Of a stretch of DNA of 64,000 nt, positions 51,356 through 59,944 are shown in pieces; the first letter of the stretch is position 1; every line of letters starts with the position of its first letter. This DNA comes from Prevotella corporis DSM 18810 = JCM 8529 (GTDB lineage: Bacteria; Bacteroidota; Bacteroidia; Bacteroidales; Bacteroidaceae), in the NCBI RefSeq assembly GCF_000430525.1, contig NZ_KE387157.1:30185-94184 (forward strand). The letters are read 5' to 3'. The notes below the pieces were generated by a model. The model was given only the letters and a program-made list of their open reading frames with translations. It was not told the origin of the DNA and made no database searches. The position numbers and the translations under genes were made by a program.

Positions 51356-54300
51356 TTGGTGAAATTGATTAGGCTATCGCGCTTGGGCTTGCTGGATGGC
51401 TGTACGACACTTGCATCATCAGTATTCTTGAAGCGGAAGATGTCCTTGAAATTGCGGAGCTTTCGTCGCCACATGAAACCGATTCCGAACTCTTCCTGTT
51501 CACCTTCGAGCCAGTCGTAGGCCTCTCGCTCATAATAGATTTTGAGGTATTTCGTCTCCTTCTTGTTGAGTCGGTACTCCAGAGACAAGTTGTCGAAGAA
51601 TGCTCCGTTTCGTTCTGAAAATTCTGAGCCAGTAGAGACACGTCCGCCCATGATGATGCGCAGTCGGTTGTCCCACAACCGTTTCGAGAATTTGAAGGTG
51701 TAATCAGTGTGAAGGCTGCCATTGGCATCAGCTGCGCTCTCCATGTTGGCCGAAATGTCGAGTCCCATTGAGCTGAGTGCTCGCCCAGTGATGGAGTTCA
51801 CTTGTGTTTGGAGGAATCCTGCTAAAGCACTGTTCATCGCAGCGTTGGCATTCGAGTTGATCGTACCATCGAAATACATTCCCGATGCCAGCATGGTCAC
51901 GGCAAGTTTAGAGCGTTCCTCGTCACTCTTCGTACTGAGAGTGTTCTGCATTTCCTGATCCTCCGGTGCGTCGATGATGAACTCTACTCCAGGCTTTGGG
52001 AATCTCTTGGTGAGCCGTACACCACAAGCGAAATCGACAAGTCTGCTCTGTCCTGAACCATCGGTTACACTGGTCTTGACGTCTTCGGTAGCCACGATAC
52101 TAAGAAGTGGCTGCATCGGATTGCCCAAAAACTCGATATAGCTTCCATCCTGTATATTGAAGGTGCGCAGTGGTATAATCGGCAGTGAGTATTTCATCAC
52201 CCCGTCGTTGAGCGTATAACGTCCTCTGAGCTGTAAGTTGTTGGTCGGATCGTGGCTGAGCGACAGCGAACCGCCTCCGAAGAGGTCGATGTAGTTCGAT
52301 TTATCGGGATTGAGCGCACAGACGATGTGTGCTTGCTCATCGATATCCAAGCCCAGTTTCATGCTGAAACCAGTCAGGTCAGGCCGACGAACGACATCGG
52401 TAATAGAGTCGTTCAGGTTGGTGAACTGTACGAGATCGTTGAGCTCCGTGTCGGTTGTCAGTATGGCGTCGCGCATGACATACGTCATATCGGTTGTCCC
52501 TAGTACATCGAGTTTGCCGATAAGGTTGAGGTTAGAAACAGGACCGTGCATCCGTCCCATGAAATTGACGAATGCCTTGCCATAGACTTCAGAGCGTGGG
52601 TTTTCCCTTGCGTCGATGATTTCAAAGTTATTAGCCCTCATCCGCACATCCATATTCATGCGGTCGAGCTCTGAGAAGTCGAGATACCCCGACATATTCA
52701 GTGGAGAATCGTTGTTGGCGAACATCTCAAAGTTCTCAAATTCTATCCTGCTGTTCTTGACGAGTACGGGGTCGTCGGCAAATCGCATGTCAATGCCGTA
52801 AGGAACGCTGACCAGATGTGCCGAGTCGAGATATATCTCACCGTTGATATCGAGCTTGTTGAGCGGTCCTTGAACTGAAAGCACTCCGTCGCCCTCACCT
52901 TGTAGTCCCACAATCTGATCGGGCACGAACCCATTGATATAGTTGAGTGGGAAACGGTCCATGTTGAGTGTTGCGTCGAGTGATCCGCCGCCTTCGCTCC
53001 TGTAGCTTCCCGACAATTCGCCCACGTTCCTTTCGTTGTGGGTAATCATAGCATTGACGAAGTGGGTGCCGTCTTCAAGCGGCATATAGACGAGTTGTGT
53101 GCCCACATTTCCCAATCGGCTGCCTTCGAAAACCATGTCCTGCACGTTCATGTCGCCCGACACGGTGATGTCCTTCGATGTCTGAACCACGTGGTAGTCG
53201 CCATCGAGCACACCCGTTATATTCGGTGCGAACGGCAGGACTGACAGGAGTTGTCCGACCTCGAACCTATGCACCGACAGGGTAAAGTTCTGTAGCGAAG
53301 TCGAGTCGCTGTCTTCTGTTTTCAACTGCAGACCGGCACCATCGGTTGCCTGCATCTGCAAGTCGGCAGAGAGTCGTCTGTCTCTACCTATATATAAGAA
53401 GTTGTCTTGGTTCACCTGATACTCCTTGTATCCGAGTATAGCCTTCGGCGATGTGAGGCTTACCCGCATTCCATTGTCTGCCATACCTGCCTTCATGGAG
53501 AGTGCCAGTGCTGTTTTATCCGTCATGTCGAATATGGCGAGTGACGATTCTATTCCATGTTCGTAGAACGAGCCGTGCAGATAGCCGCGGTAGGGGTATT
53601 TACTTTCGGAATTGTTGAGTACCTCCATCTCATAATTCAACCCGTTGTTGCTATTGCTAAGCGTGATTCTCATGGTATCGACCTTCAAGCTGTCGTAGGC
53701 GAGTTGGTCAACGATGATTTTCCCGTTCAGACCGTCCACGGGTGACGTGGTTATATCGACGTTGGCCGTAGTGAACTGATAGCCTTGCTCAGCGAGTAAC
53801 TGGCTAAAGATGTTGTCTGTACCAGTCTGCAACGTGATGTGTCCCGTGGGCAACTGTCGGCGCAGTGCTGGTTGGTCGATATATTTGCTGGCTATCTGCC
53901 GTTGCAAGTCGCTGTAGATGCCTTGTCCGATGTTCATCACCTGTTTGTAGCTGCCATTGAGTTTGGTATTGAGCAAGAAGTCACCGCCTTTGATGACGGC
54001 ATGCGTACTGTCGCGCTGGCTCAGCACATTGAGCGTCACGTCCCCCGAACTGTAAATCGTGTCTCTGGTCTGTACTTGTACATTGCCAATCAATCCTTTG
54101 GCCATCAAATCGTCCTTCCCCTTCATCGCAAAGTCAATGTCGGCTGAGAAATTGGTATTGAAAGGCTGGTCAACAATTCCGAGCTGATAAAGGTCGGCCC
54201 GTGGGAACAAACCTTTCAGACTGCCTTTGATGTCGTTTCCGTTCATGATGGCATTCACATCGAAGCTGCCGGCCACGAGTGGAACGTTGTCTTTTCCCCT

Positions 54301-56496
54301 TATTTCGTTCAGTCTCATGTCGCCCACATAGCCTTTCACGTGATAGTAGTTGTTCATGTTCGACCTGAAGTCGATGTCAGCGTCAGTTGCCACTACGTAG
54401 GGCTTGTCAACCATTCCCAATGCCTTGAGGTTAGCCTGTGCGAGATGTCCCTTGAGATGCGAGTCGAGGTTTGTTCCCCTCACTGTCGCCACCACATCGA
54501 AATCGCCTTTGACGAGTTGTGTGGTGTGTTTTCGTCCCTCGTTGTTGAGCACCAGATGCCGCAACGGGCCTTTGATGAAATGCCTGTCCTTGAGGTTCGA
54601 TTTCAAATCGACGTCAGCCCAGGTTGTCAGCACATACGGATCGCGCATCACTCCCAGCCGACGGAAGTCGAGTCGTTGAATCATGCCTTTCAGATGTCCG
54701 TCCACCATCTTGTCGGTGAACTTGCCATGATATTTGAAGTTGCCGGCGATCATTTTGTTACTACTCTGAATATGGGCATTGGTGATGCCGTTTTTCATCG
54801 TGATTTTACCGCCGATGCCATCCAATTTGTATTGGCCATACTGGAATTTATCGATTTTCGCGGTCAGGTTGACCGCCGATTTCGGATTGAGGAAGTCCAT
54901 GCCGTGTCCGTTGGCAGCAATTATTCCTGTGAACGGATGTACGTCCATGTTGGGCAGGAAGTGCCGCAGTTGCAGGTTGTCGGCCTTTGCCAGTAGGTTA
55001 TAGGCATCGCTGGCTGTATTGTAGTTGCCTTTCACGTGCACTTTCCCCTTGCTTTCGGTCAGGAAAATGTCGCCCGTATATCGGCTCTTGCGTATCTTCA
55101 CCTTACCGTGCAACCCTATGCCACGGGGAATGCGCACGTCCTTCGATACGCTTTTGGGCAGAATCTTGTTGACGAAGTCGATGTCTTCGGCCGTCCCTTT
55201 GATGGCAAGGTCGGAGCGCATGTTTTTTGAATCTGTCGGATTGGCTATCCATCCCGTACCTTTGAGGTCGAAGTGTCCAGGCATCTTCAGGTGCAGTTGC
55301 TTGAAGGTGGCATATTTCATGTTGCCCTGCAGCTGTCCTTGGACGGTCAGGGGCTTGTTCGGAATCGAATTGTAGAGCCGTGGTTCGAGCGAGGTGAGGA
55401 AAGGCTTGAGGTCGCTCTTGGTGACATGTCCGCTCAGTTGGGCATAGAGTCGGCCAGGGGCATTGTCATCAAAGGCATTCATCTCCATCTGAAAACTTCC
55501 AGCGAGTTCCGTCCCCGGCATTTTCAGATACATATTGGGCAGGTACAGACTGGTCGAATCGAGGCGGAACGGACCCCGAAAGTCCTCAACCAACAGTCCG
55601 CTCTTCTCCTTCATGTTGGCCGTCCTCACATTGGCGCTGATGTTCGGTTTGGCATAGACGAACGAGTCGAGCCCGATGTTCACGTCGGTCATGGCTATAT
55701 GGCTGCCATCGAACCCTGATTTGGCGTGCGGCTTGTAGTTTTGGTCGTAATAGAACTGTCCTCCCTGCCAGTCGAGCGACCCCACTTTATAGATGTCGTC
55801 GTGCAAAAGCAGCTCCGTGGCCTTCGCCGTGGCCTTGTCGAAGTTGGCGCGGACGCTCATCGTATCGCCAGGCATGTGAAGCCGAAAGTCAGTCTTTGTG
55901 AGGTTCAGCTGGTCAATGTTGATGCGCCACAGCGTCTTTTCCTTCGTAGTGTCTTCAGGAACGGTGTCGCCCAGGGCAATATCGAGCCAGCCACCTTGGA
56001 TTTCGGCCACGTTGAGCCTGACGGAATCGCCTTTGAGATCGATGCCATGACTAATGAGATGCAGCCGTTCGAGGTCACCCTTGATGCGCAAATCGCCGAT
56101 GAAATTGGTTGTATTGGCCTTGAGTTGCTTGAATGTCAGCTCGTCTATTTCCACCTTATTATTCAAGAGTGGCAACAGTTGCACCTTGGCAATGAGCTGT
56201 TTCACATCGGCTACGGTGTCTTTCTGTTGGGGAATAGAGTCGTTGGGCTTGAGCATTTTCAGTCCGTCGAGCTGCAAGTCGAGTGGAAACGACAGGTTGA
56301 CGCGCTCCAAGGTTATCTCCATGCCGGTTTTTTCGGAGGCAGACGACGCAACTTGCCTTACTGCCCAGTTCTGAACGGGTGGGAAGTAAAGCAGCAACGT
56401 TAGTATCAGAAACAGCAGAATGGGTGCTAACACTATGGCTACCAACCATTTTAGGGCTTTATTCATTCGTAATTGCCTTTGTTTTTGCTCCATCAA
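51352..56496 (-). CDS. tamB: TamB-like translocation and assembly module protein
   Basis: A 1714-aa envelope-spanning protein. One N-terminal membrane anchor (VAIVLAPILLFLILTLLLYF) is followed by an AsmA-like start, a very long beta-rich region with repeats, and the C-terminal DUF490/TamB domain (FGGGSLSLSHDPTNNLQLRGRYTLNDG...). TamB-type proteins bridge the two membranes and are implicated in phospholipid transport. It is longer than E. coli TamB (1259 aa), as is usual in Bacteroidetes. It heads the tamB-tamA unit. Confidence 0.92.
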   Translation of the reverse strand: MMEQKQRQLRMNKALKWLVAIVLAPILLFLILTLLLYFPPVQNWAVRQVASSASEKTGMEITLERVNLSFPLDLQLDGLKMLKPNDSIPQQKDTVADVKQLIAKVQLLPLLNNKVEIDELTFKQLKANTTNFIGDLRIKGDLERLHLISHGIDLKGDSVRLNVAEIQGGWLDIALGDTVPEDTTKEKTLWRINIDQLNLTKTDFRLHMPGDTMSVRANFDKATAKATELLLHDDIYKVGSLDWQGGQFYYDQNYKPHAKSGFDGSHIAMTDVNIGLDSFVYAKPNISANVRTANMKEKSGLLVEDFRGPFRLDSTSLYLPNMYLKMPGTELAGSFQMEMNAFDDNAPGRLYAQLSGHVTKSDLKPFLTSLEPRLYNSIPNKPLTVQGQLQGNMKYATFKQLHLKMPGHFDLKGTGWIANPTDSKNMRSDLAIKGTAEDIDFVNKILPKSVSKDVRIPRGIGLHGKVKIRKSRYTGDIFLTESKGKVHVKGNYNTASDAYNLLAKADNLQLRHFLPNMDVHPFTGIIAANGHGMDFLNPKSAVNLTAKIDKFQYGQYKLDGIGGKITMKNGITNAHIQSSNKMIAGNFKYHGKFTDKMVDGHLKGMIQRLDFRRLGVMRDPYVLTTWADVDLKSNLKDRHFIKGPLRHLVLNNEGRKHTTQLVKGDFDVVATVRGTNLDSHLKGHLAQANLKALGMVDKPYVVATDADIDFRSNMNNYYHVKGYVGDMRLNEIRGKDNVPLVAGSFDVNAIMNGNDIKGSLKGLFPRADLYQLGIVDQPFNTNFSADIDFAMKGKDDLMAKGLIGNVQVQTRDTIYSSGDVTLNVLSQRDSTHAVIKGGDFLLNTKLNGSYKQVMNIGQGIYSDLQRQIASKYIDQPALRRQLPTGHITLQTGTDNIFSQLLAEQGYQFTTANVDITTSPVDGLNGKIIVDQLAYDSLKVDTMRITLSNSNNGLNYEMEVLNNSESKYPYRGYLHGSFYEHGIESSLAIFDMTDKTALALSMKAGMADNGMRVSLTSPKAILGYKEYQVNQDNFLYIGRDRRLSADLQMQATDGAGLQLKTEDSDSTSLQNFTLSVHRFEVGQLLSVLPFAPNITGVLDGDYHVVQTSKDITVSGDMNVQDMVFEGSRLGNVGTQLVYMPLEDGTHFVNAMITHNERNVGELSGSYRSEGGGSLDATLNMDRFPLNYINGFVPDQIVGLQGEGDGVLSVQGPLNKLDINGEIYLDSAHLVSVPYGIDMRFADDPVLVKNSRIEFENFEMFANNDSPLNMSGYLDFSELDRMNMDVRMRANNFEIIDARENPRSEVYGKAFVNFMGRMHGPVSNLNLIGKLDVLGTTDMTYVMRDAILTTDTELNDLVQFTNLNDSITDVVRRPDLTGFSMKLGLDIDEQAHIVCALNPDKSNYIDLFGGGSLSLSHDPTNNLQLRGRYTLNDGVMKYSLPIIPLRTFNIQDGSYIEFLGNPMQPLLSIVATEDVKTSVTDGSGQSRLVDFACGVRLTKRFPKPGVEFIIDAPEDQEMQNTLSTKSDEERSKLAVTMLASGMYFDGTINSNANAAMNSALAGFLQTQVNSITGRALSSMGLDISANMESAADANGSLHTDYTFKFSKRLWDNRLRIIMGGRVSTGSEFSERNGAFFDNLSLEYRLNKKETKYLKIYYEREAYDWLEGEQEEFGIGFMWRRKLRNFKDIFRFKNTDDASVVQPSSKPKRDSLINFTK

Positions 56497-56566
56497 GCAA
56501 TGTTATCATTGCAAAGTAACATAAAAAAACTCAAAAACACGAACTTCTACGGCATAATTTATAGCT

Positions 56567-56622
56567 ATTGATATTTAATCCAAATCTGTCTTTCGGCCGA
56601 CAAGCTGGAATTTAATATCAAT
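56567..56622. repeat. 16-bp inverted repeat after the nitroreductase gene
   Basis: ATTGATATTTAATCCA (56567-56582) and TGGAATTTAATATCAAT (56606-56622) are near-exact inverses. There is no T-run, so it may be a weak terminator for the nitroreductase gene or a protein site near the tamB promoter. Confidence 0.5.
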
Positions 56623-56662
56623 GATATTGTTGACCGACTGATATTGCTCGCCCTACCGTTCG

Positions 56663-57262
56663 CTATGGAACAAGTACGCGATCGGCGAGTGGCTGGTAGT
56701 CTTTCTCGCCTGGTTCGCCAGCAGGAGCGCCGAATGGCATCTGTGCGATGAGCGTCCACTCAGTAGGGATATTGAATTCCTTTGCCACCAACTCGTCGAT
56801 AAGTGGATTATAGTGCTGCACGCTCACACCGAAACCGGCGTCTTCGAGCATCGTCCATATTGCGAACTGGTGCATAGCGTTGGTGTGTTGCGACCAAATG
56901 GGGAAATTGTCTGCGTAGCGAGGGAACTGTTCCTGAAGAGCCTTCACCGGACGTTGGTCTTCATAGAAGAGGAGAGTGCCGTAACCGCTCTGGAAGGACG
57001 ATTCAATCTTGTTTTTTGTGTTGCCGAAAGCCTCTGCCGATACTACTTTCCGAAGTACGTCCTTTGTGATTTCCCACACTCGCTGATGCTTGTCGTGGAG
57101 CAATACCACAACACGGGTTGACTGGCTGTTGAAAGCCGACGGAACGTGCTTGACCGCCGAATGGACTATGTCGATGATTTCGTTGTCTGTGATGGGCGAC
57201 TCATTCTTTAATGCGTAGTAAGAGCGGCGATGAGCCATAGCCTCCTGAAAAGTCTTAGTCAT
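56663..57262 (-). CDS. Nitroreductase family protein
   Basis: A 199-aa FMN-binding oxidoreductase. FMN contacts are seen in AHRRSYYAL near residue 10 and VPSAFNSQSTRVVVLL near 40, and the C-terminal GAPAGEPGEKDYQPLADRV is typical of the short YdhA/HBN1-like group, which reduces nitro or quinone compounds. The physiological substrate is unknown. Confidence 0.9.
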   Translation of the reverse strand: MTKTFQEAMAHRRSYYALKNESPITDNEIIDIVHSAVKHVPSAFNSQSTRVVVLLHDKHQRVWEITKDVLRKVVSAEAFGNTKNKIESSFQSGYGTLLFYEDQRPVKALQEQFPRYADNFPIWSQHTNAMHQFAIWTMLEDAGFGVSVQHYNPLIDELVAKEFNIPTEWTLIAQMPFGAPAGEPGEKDYQPLADRVLVP

Positions 57263-57405
57263 AATTTGCCTTTGTTTTATGTTGTTTTTATCTAAAAGAT
57301 AAAATAAATGCGGTGCTATCTTTCCCAGCCTGTCACGGGCCGTTGACCCAAGTGCGGCTCACTGCAACCTTGGCCAAGCCACCGGCTTACCTATTCTATT
57401 AAAGC

Positions 57406-57699
57406 CTACTGGTCGATGAACGGGATGGGCTTGAGGTCATCATCGTCGAGTTCTTCGGTCTGTTGACCGAATTTGTAGGGCCGTTTCCGGAGGGCCCAAC
57501 TCGTCCATTCGTCTATCTCGTCTTCGCCTCCGTCATCCGAATAGTCGTCGTTGCTGTAGATGACGGTTGCCTCCTCCGGTTCTTCGTAGGCCGCTCCAAA
57601 ATCGTGGGGTACATCATCGTAGAGCATGCGCCTGAAAGCCGTACCGACATCGCACGATGTCAGCAGCAAAAGGGCGAATAAAGCGTATAACGGTTTCAT
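57406..57699 (-). CDS. Small acidic lipoprotein
   Basis: A 97-aa protein with the signal MKPLYALFALLLLTSC (lipidated Cys16) and a highly acidic mature part (DDYSDDGGEDEIDEW, EELDDDDLKPIPF). Family not recognised. It has its own -7 box. The gap 57799-58019 holds no gene; a 62-codon frame there lacks start signals. Confidence 0.75.
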   Translation of the reverse strand: MKPLYALFALLLLTSCDVGTAFRRMLYDDVPHDFGAAYEEPEEATVIYSNDDYSDDGGEDEIDEWTSWALRKRPYKFGQQTEELDDDDLKPIPFIDQ

Positions 57700-57790
57700 T
57701 TCTATCGCAATGTGCTGAAGTTGTCTTTGTTTCTGAATGGAACGGTCATCACGTTTACAGATTGATGTTTCCCGTGAGCATTATATTGCG

Positions 57791-57798
57791 CAAAGATA
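57791..57798 (-). promoter_or_regulatory. -7 box for the small acidic lipoprotein
   Basis: TATCTTTG on the minus strand, ~90 bp upstream of the start codon. Confidence 0.6.
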
Positions 57799-58019
57799 GC
57801 AAATTTTTCCTTTATAAAAAAGAATTTAGGAACAAAATAGGTTGTAATAATGCCTGTCCGCAACTTTCCCGATGCGTGTCGGCATACTAACCAGTGTATG
57901 AAAAATCATGTTGCGACGAGCAGTGCGACCAGTCGCAATGAGCGTTTGAAACACGAAGGCTATGATGTGTTGTGCTTGGCTGTCAAATTATTAACACTTT
58001 ATAAAATTAATGTTCTGTA

Positions 58020-58051
58020 TTTGGGCATATCAAAATAATGTGTTATTTTTG
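58020..58051 (+). promoter_or_regulatory. Ferritin promoter
   Basis: TTTG (58020-58023), a 20-bp spacer and TATTTTTG (58044-58051) match the consensus; the leader is ~47 nt. Confidence 0.8.
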
Positions 58052-58104
58052 CAGTAGAAGTTCGAGCACTTTGCCTGAACAATCAATTTAAAAAACTATA
58101 GATT

Positions 58105-58593
58105 ATGGATATCAGTGTAAAAATGCAGAAAGCATTCAACGACCAGATTATCGCTGAATTGTGGTCGTCAAACCTCTATTTAGGCATGGCATTCTGGTTC
58201 CGCAAGGAAGGCTGGAAAGGCTTCGCTGGATGGATGTATAAGCAGGCTCAGGAAGAAAACGAGCACGCTCTCGATATGGCAAATTTCGTTCTCGACCGTG
58301 GCGGTGAGGTGAAGGTAGGCGCCATCGATGCCGTTCCTTCTAACTGGACCGACCCAAAGAACGTGTTTGAGGAGACGTTGAAACACGAGCAGTATGTGAC
58401 CGAGTTGATTAACAAGTTGGCTGACGTGGCTGACGAAGAGAAAGACCGCGCATCGCAGAACTTCATCGCCAAGTACATCGATGAGCAGGTTGAGGAAGAG
58501 AGTAGCGTGAAGGACATTCTCTCCATGTTCAGCAAGTTGGCATGTCACACTATCGCTCACATCGACAAGCACCTCGCCAACATGCAGAAATAA
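58105..58593 (+). CDS. ftnA: Non-haem bacterial ferritin
   Basis: A 162-aa four-helix iron-storage protein that oxidises Fe(II) and stores it in a 24-mer shell. Ferroxidase ligands lie in IIAELWSSNLYLGMAFWF (Glu17) and QAQEENEHALDMANFV (Glu/His near 50), with further acidic residues in KYIDEQVEEESSVKDIL. The length matches FtnA-type ferritins. It is monocistronic with a consensus promoter and strong terminator. Confidence 0.95.
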   Translation: MDISVKMQKAFNDQIIAELWSSNLYLGMAFWFRKEGWKGFAGWMYKQAQEENEHALDMANFVLDRGGEVKVGAIDAVPSNWTDPKNVFEETLKHEQYVTELINKLADVADEEKDRASQNFIAKYIDEQVEEESSVKDILSMFSKLACHTIAHIDKHLANMQK

Positions 58594-58663
58594 TCGGCTG
58601 ATCGTGGCTCCCGACGGCTCGAACAGGGGTTTGTGGGGGAGTCAATTATGGGCAAAACCATAT

Positions 58664-58704
58664 AAAAGGGGTTGTTCTGGTATCCTACTGGAACAGCCCC
58701 TTTT
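58664..58704 (+). terminator. Terminator after ferritin
   Basis: The stem AAAAGGGGTTGTTC/GAACAGCCCCTTTT, symmetrical, so it could also stop transcripts coming from the right. Confidence 0.85.
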
Positions 58705-58745
58705 CTGTTTTCAGAAAGCGGAGGAGCAGCCACGGAAAAACGAAA

Positions 58746-58770
58746 GGTGAGCTATCACCGACCAAAAGGT
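58746..58770. repeat. 22-bp array F, interrupted by an IS
   Basis: GGTGAGC at 58746 and a second core starting GGT at 58768, preceded by CAAAA, keep the 22-bp spacing. The second core is cut by the IS982-family element that begins at 58773. Confidence 0.6.
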
Positions 58771-58772
58771 AC

Positions 58773-59817
58773 GCGAGTTCGGGATAAGAAAATCTTTAGA
58801 AAAGTTTCAATTGCTTTGATTTCTCTACGTGTACCGGCAGTGCTTCCGGCTTATTGTCAAAGAAACAATAGGCTGTAAGAGCAGAACACAAGATCATGAT
58901 GAAATTATGTATTGACCTATGCCGTGAATGTACAAGGTTAGCCTTGTTCTTGAGCAACTCGTTGATACATTCGATGATGTATCTCTTTCTAAGCATGATT
59001 CTGTCATACATAGGCATAAGTTTGTTCTTCATGTTCGCTTTCAGACCATGTACGAGATGTATGCCTTGGTCGAACAATGTTTCAAAGAGTTCCTTTTTGA
59101 TATATCCTCTGTCAGCGAACACTTTTCCATACAAGACTTTTGTAAATACGCTCCACACACGTTCATCCCTGTCATCAACATTTGCCCCTGTAAGACAGAA
59201 GGTTATAACCTCGCCAGAGTCATTACAGAGCAGGTGCAGTTTGAAGCCGTGGCACCAACCCATAGTACCTTTTCCGTTCTTCGCGAAACCGGCAAACACC
59301 TTGTTGAAATAACGCCGTACATTATGACATACAGGTATCATGGTACTGTCGATAAACGTTATCCCTGTACATTTGCCAAAGGCATAAAGCTTCATAAACA
59401 TCATCATCTGGAAGAAAACACGTGGCATGAGTTCCACGAAACGATTGTAGGATACAGCATCGGGAAACTCCTGCTTGAGTTGTCCGCGAATGCAGTTGAG
59501 GTAATACTCCTTGAAGTTACGGTATGTACCGAAATGATAGCACACAAGAATAGTCATAATTTCGCTTTCAGAAAGACGACCTTTACGATTTCTATAACGT
59601 TTTCCTTTACCGTTATTAGTAGGTAGAAAAAGGTTATTTTCGAGTTCAGAATTCAAATTTCTGTTAAATACATCTATAATACAGAATATTTCAGTAACTT
59701 TGTCCTTGGTAATCATCGCTTTAACTCTATTTGTAACTTATTGATTATCACCTATAAAGATACAAATAATAAGCGAGATTACCAACTTTTTAAGTGCTTT
59801 TCTTATCCCGAACTCGC
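58773..59817 (-). mobile_element. IS982-family insertion sequence
   Basis: A 1045-bp element with ~20-bp perfect terminal inverted repeats (GCGAGTTCGGGATAAGAAAA) and flanking GTAC at 58769-58772 and 59818-59821, read as a 4-bp target duplication. Because GTAC is palindromic the exact ends are ambiguous by a few bases. It carries one transposase gene. Confidence 0.88.
58796..59716 (-). CDS. IS982-family transposase
   Basis: A 306-aa DDE transposase, apparently intact. TFIDSTMIPVCHNVR carries the first Asp near residue 127, LTGANVDDRDERV and VFADRGYIKKELFE carry the later acidic residues, and the C-terminal RYIIECINELLKNKANLVHSRHRS is a family hallmark. It has an N-terminal helix-turn-helix region. 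Confidence 0.93.
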   Translation of the reverse strand: MITKDKVTEIFCIIDVFNRNLNSELENNLFLPTNNGKGKRYRNRKGRLSESEIMTILVCYHFGTYRNFKEYYLNCIRGQLKQEFPDAVSYNRFVELMPRVFFQMMMFMKLYAFGKCTGITFIDSTMIPVCHNVRRYFNKVFAGFAKNGKGTMGWCHGFKLHLLCNDSGEVITFCLTGANVDDRDERVWSVFTKVLYGKVFADRGYIKKELFETLFDQGIHLVHGLKANMKNKLMPMYDRIMLRKRYIIECINELLKNKANLVHSRHRSIHNFIMILCSALTAYCFFDNKPEALPVHVEKSKQLKLF

Positions 59818-59888
59818 GTACTTCTGTGCTATTTGTCATACCTGAAATGTCAAAAACAAGTCTTCTTTATAAAATAACATATATATTC

Positions 59889-59918
59889 TTGCATATTTCT
59901 GTAGATTTTGTATCTTTG
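59889..59918 (+). promoter_or_regulatory. Promoter of the barrel-exporter operon
   Basis: TTG (59889-59891), a 19-bp spacer and TATCTTTG (59911-59918). It lies in native sequence just right of the IS, so the IS has not removed it. Confidence 0.75.
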
Positions 59919-59944
59919 CAACGTATCAATTAAAAACAATATTT

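Noticed and set aside
57850-58038. 62-codon frame upstream of ferritin
   Set aside because: It ends inside the ferritin promoter region and has no ribosome site or promoter of its own.
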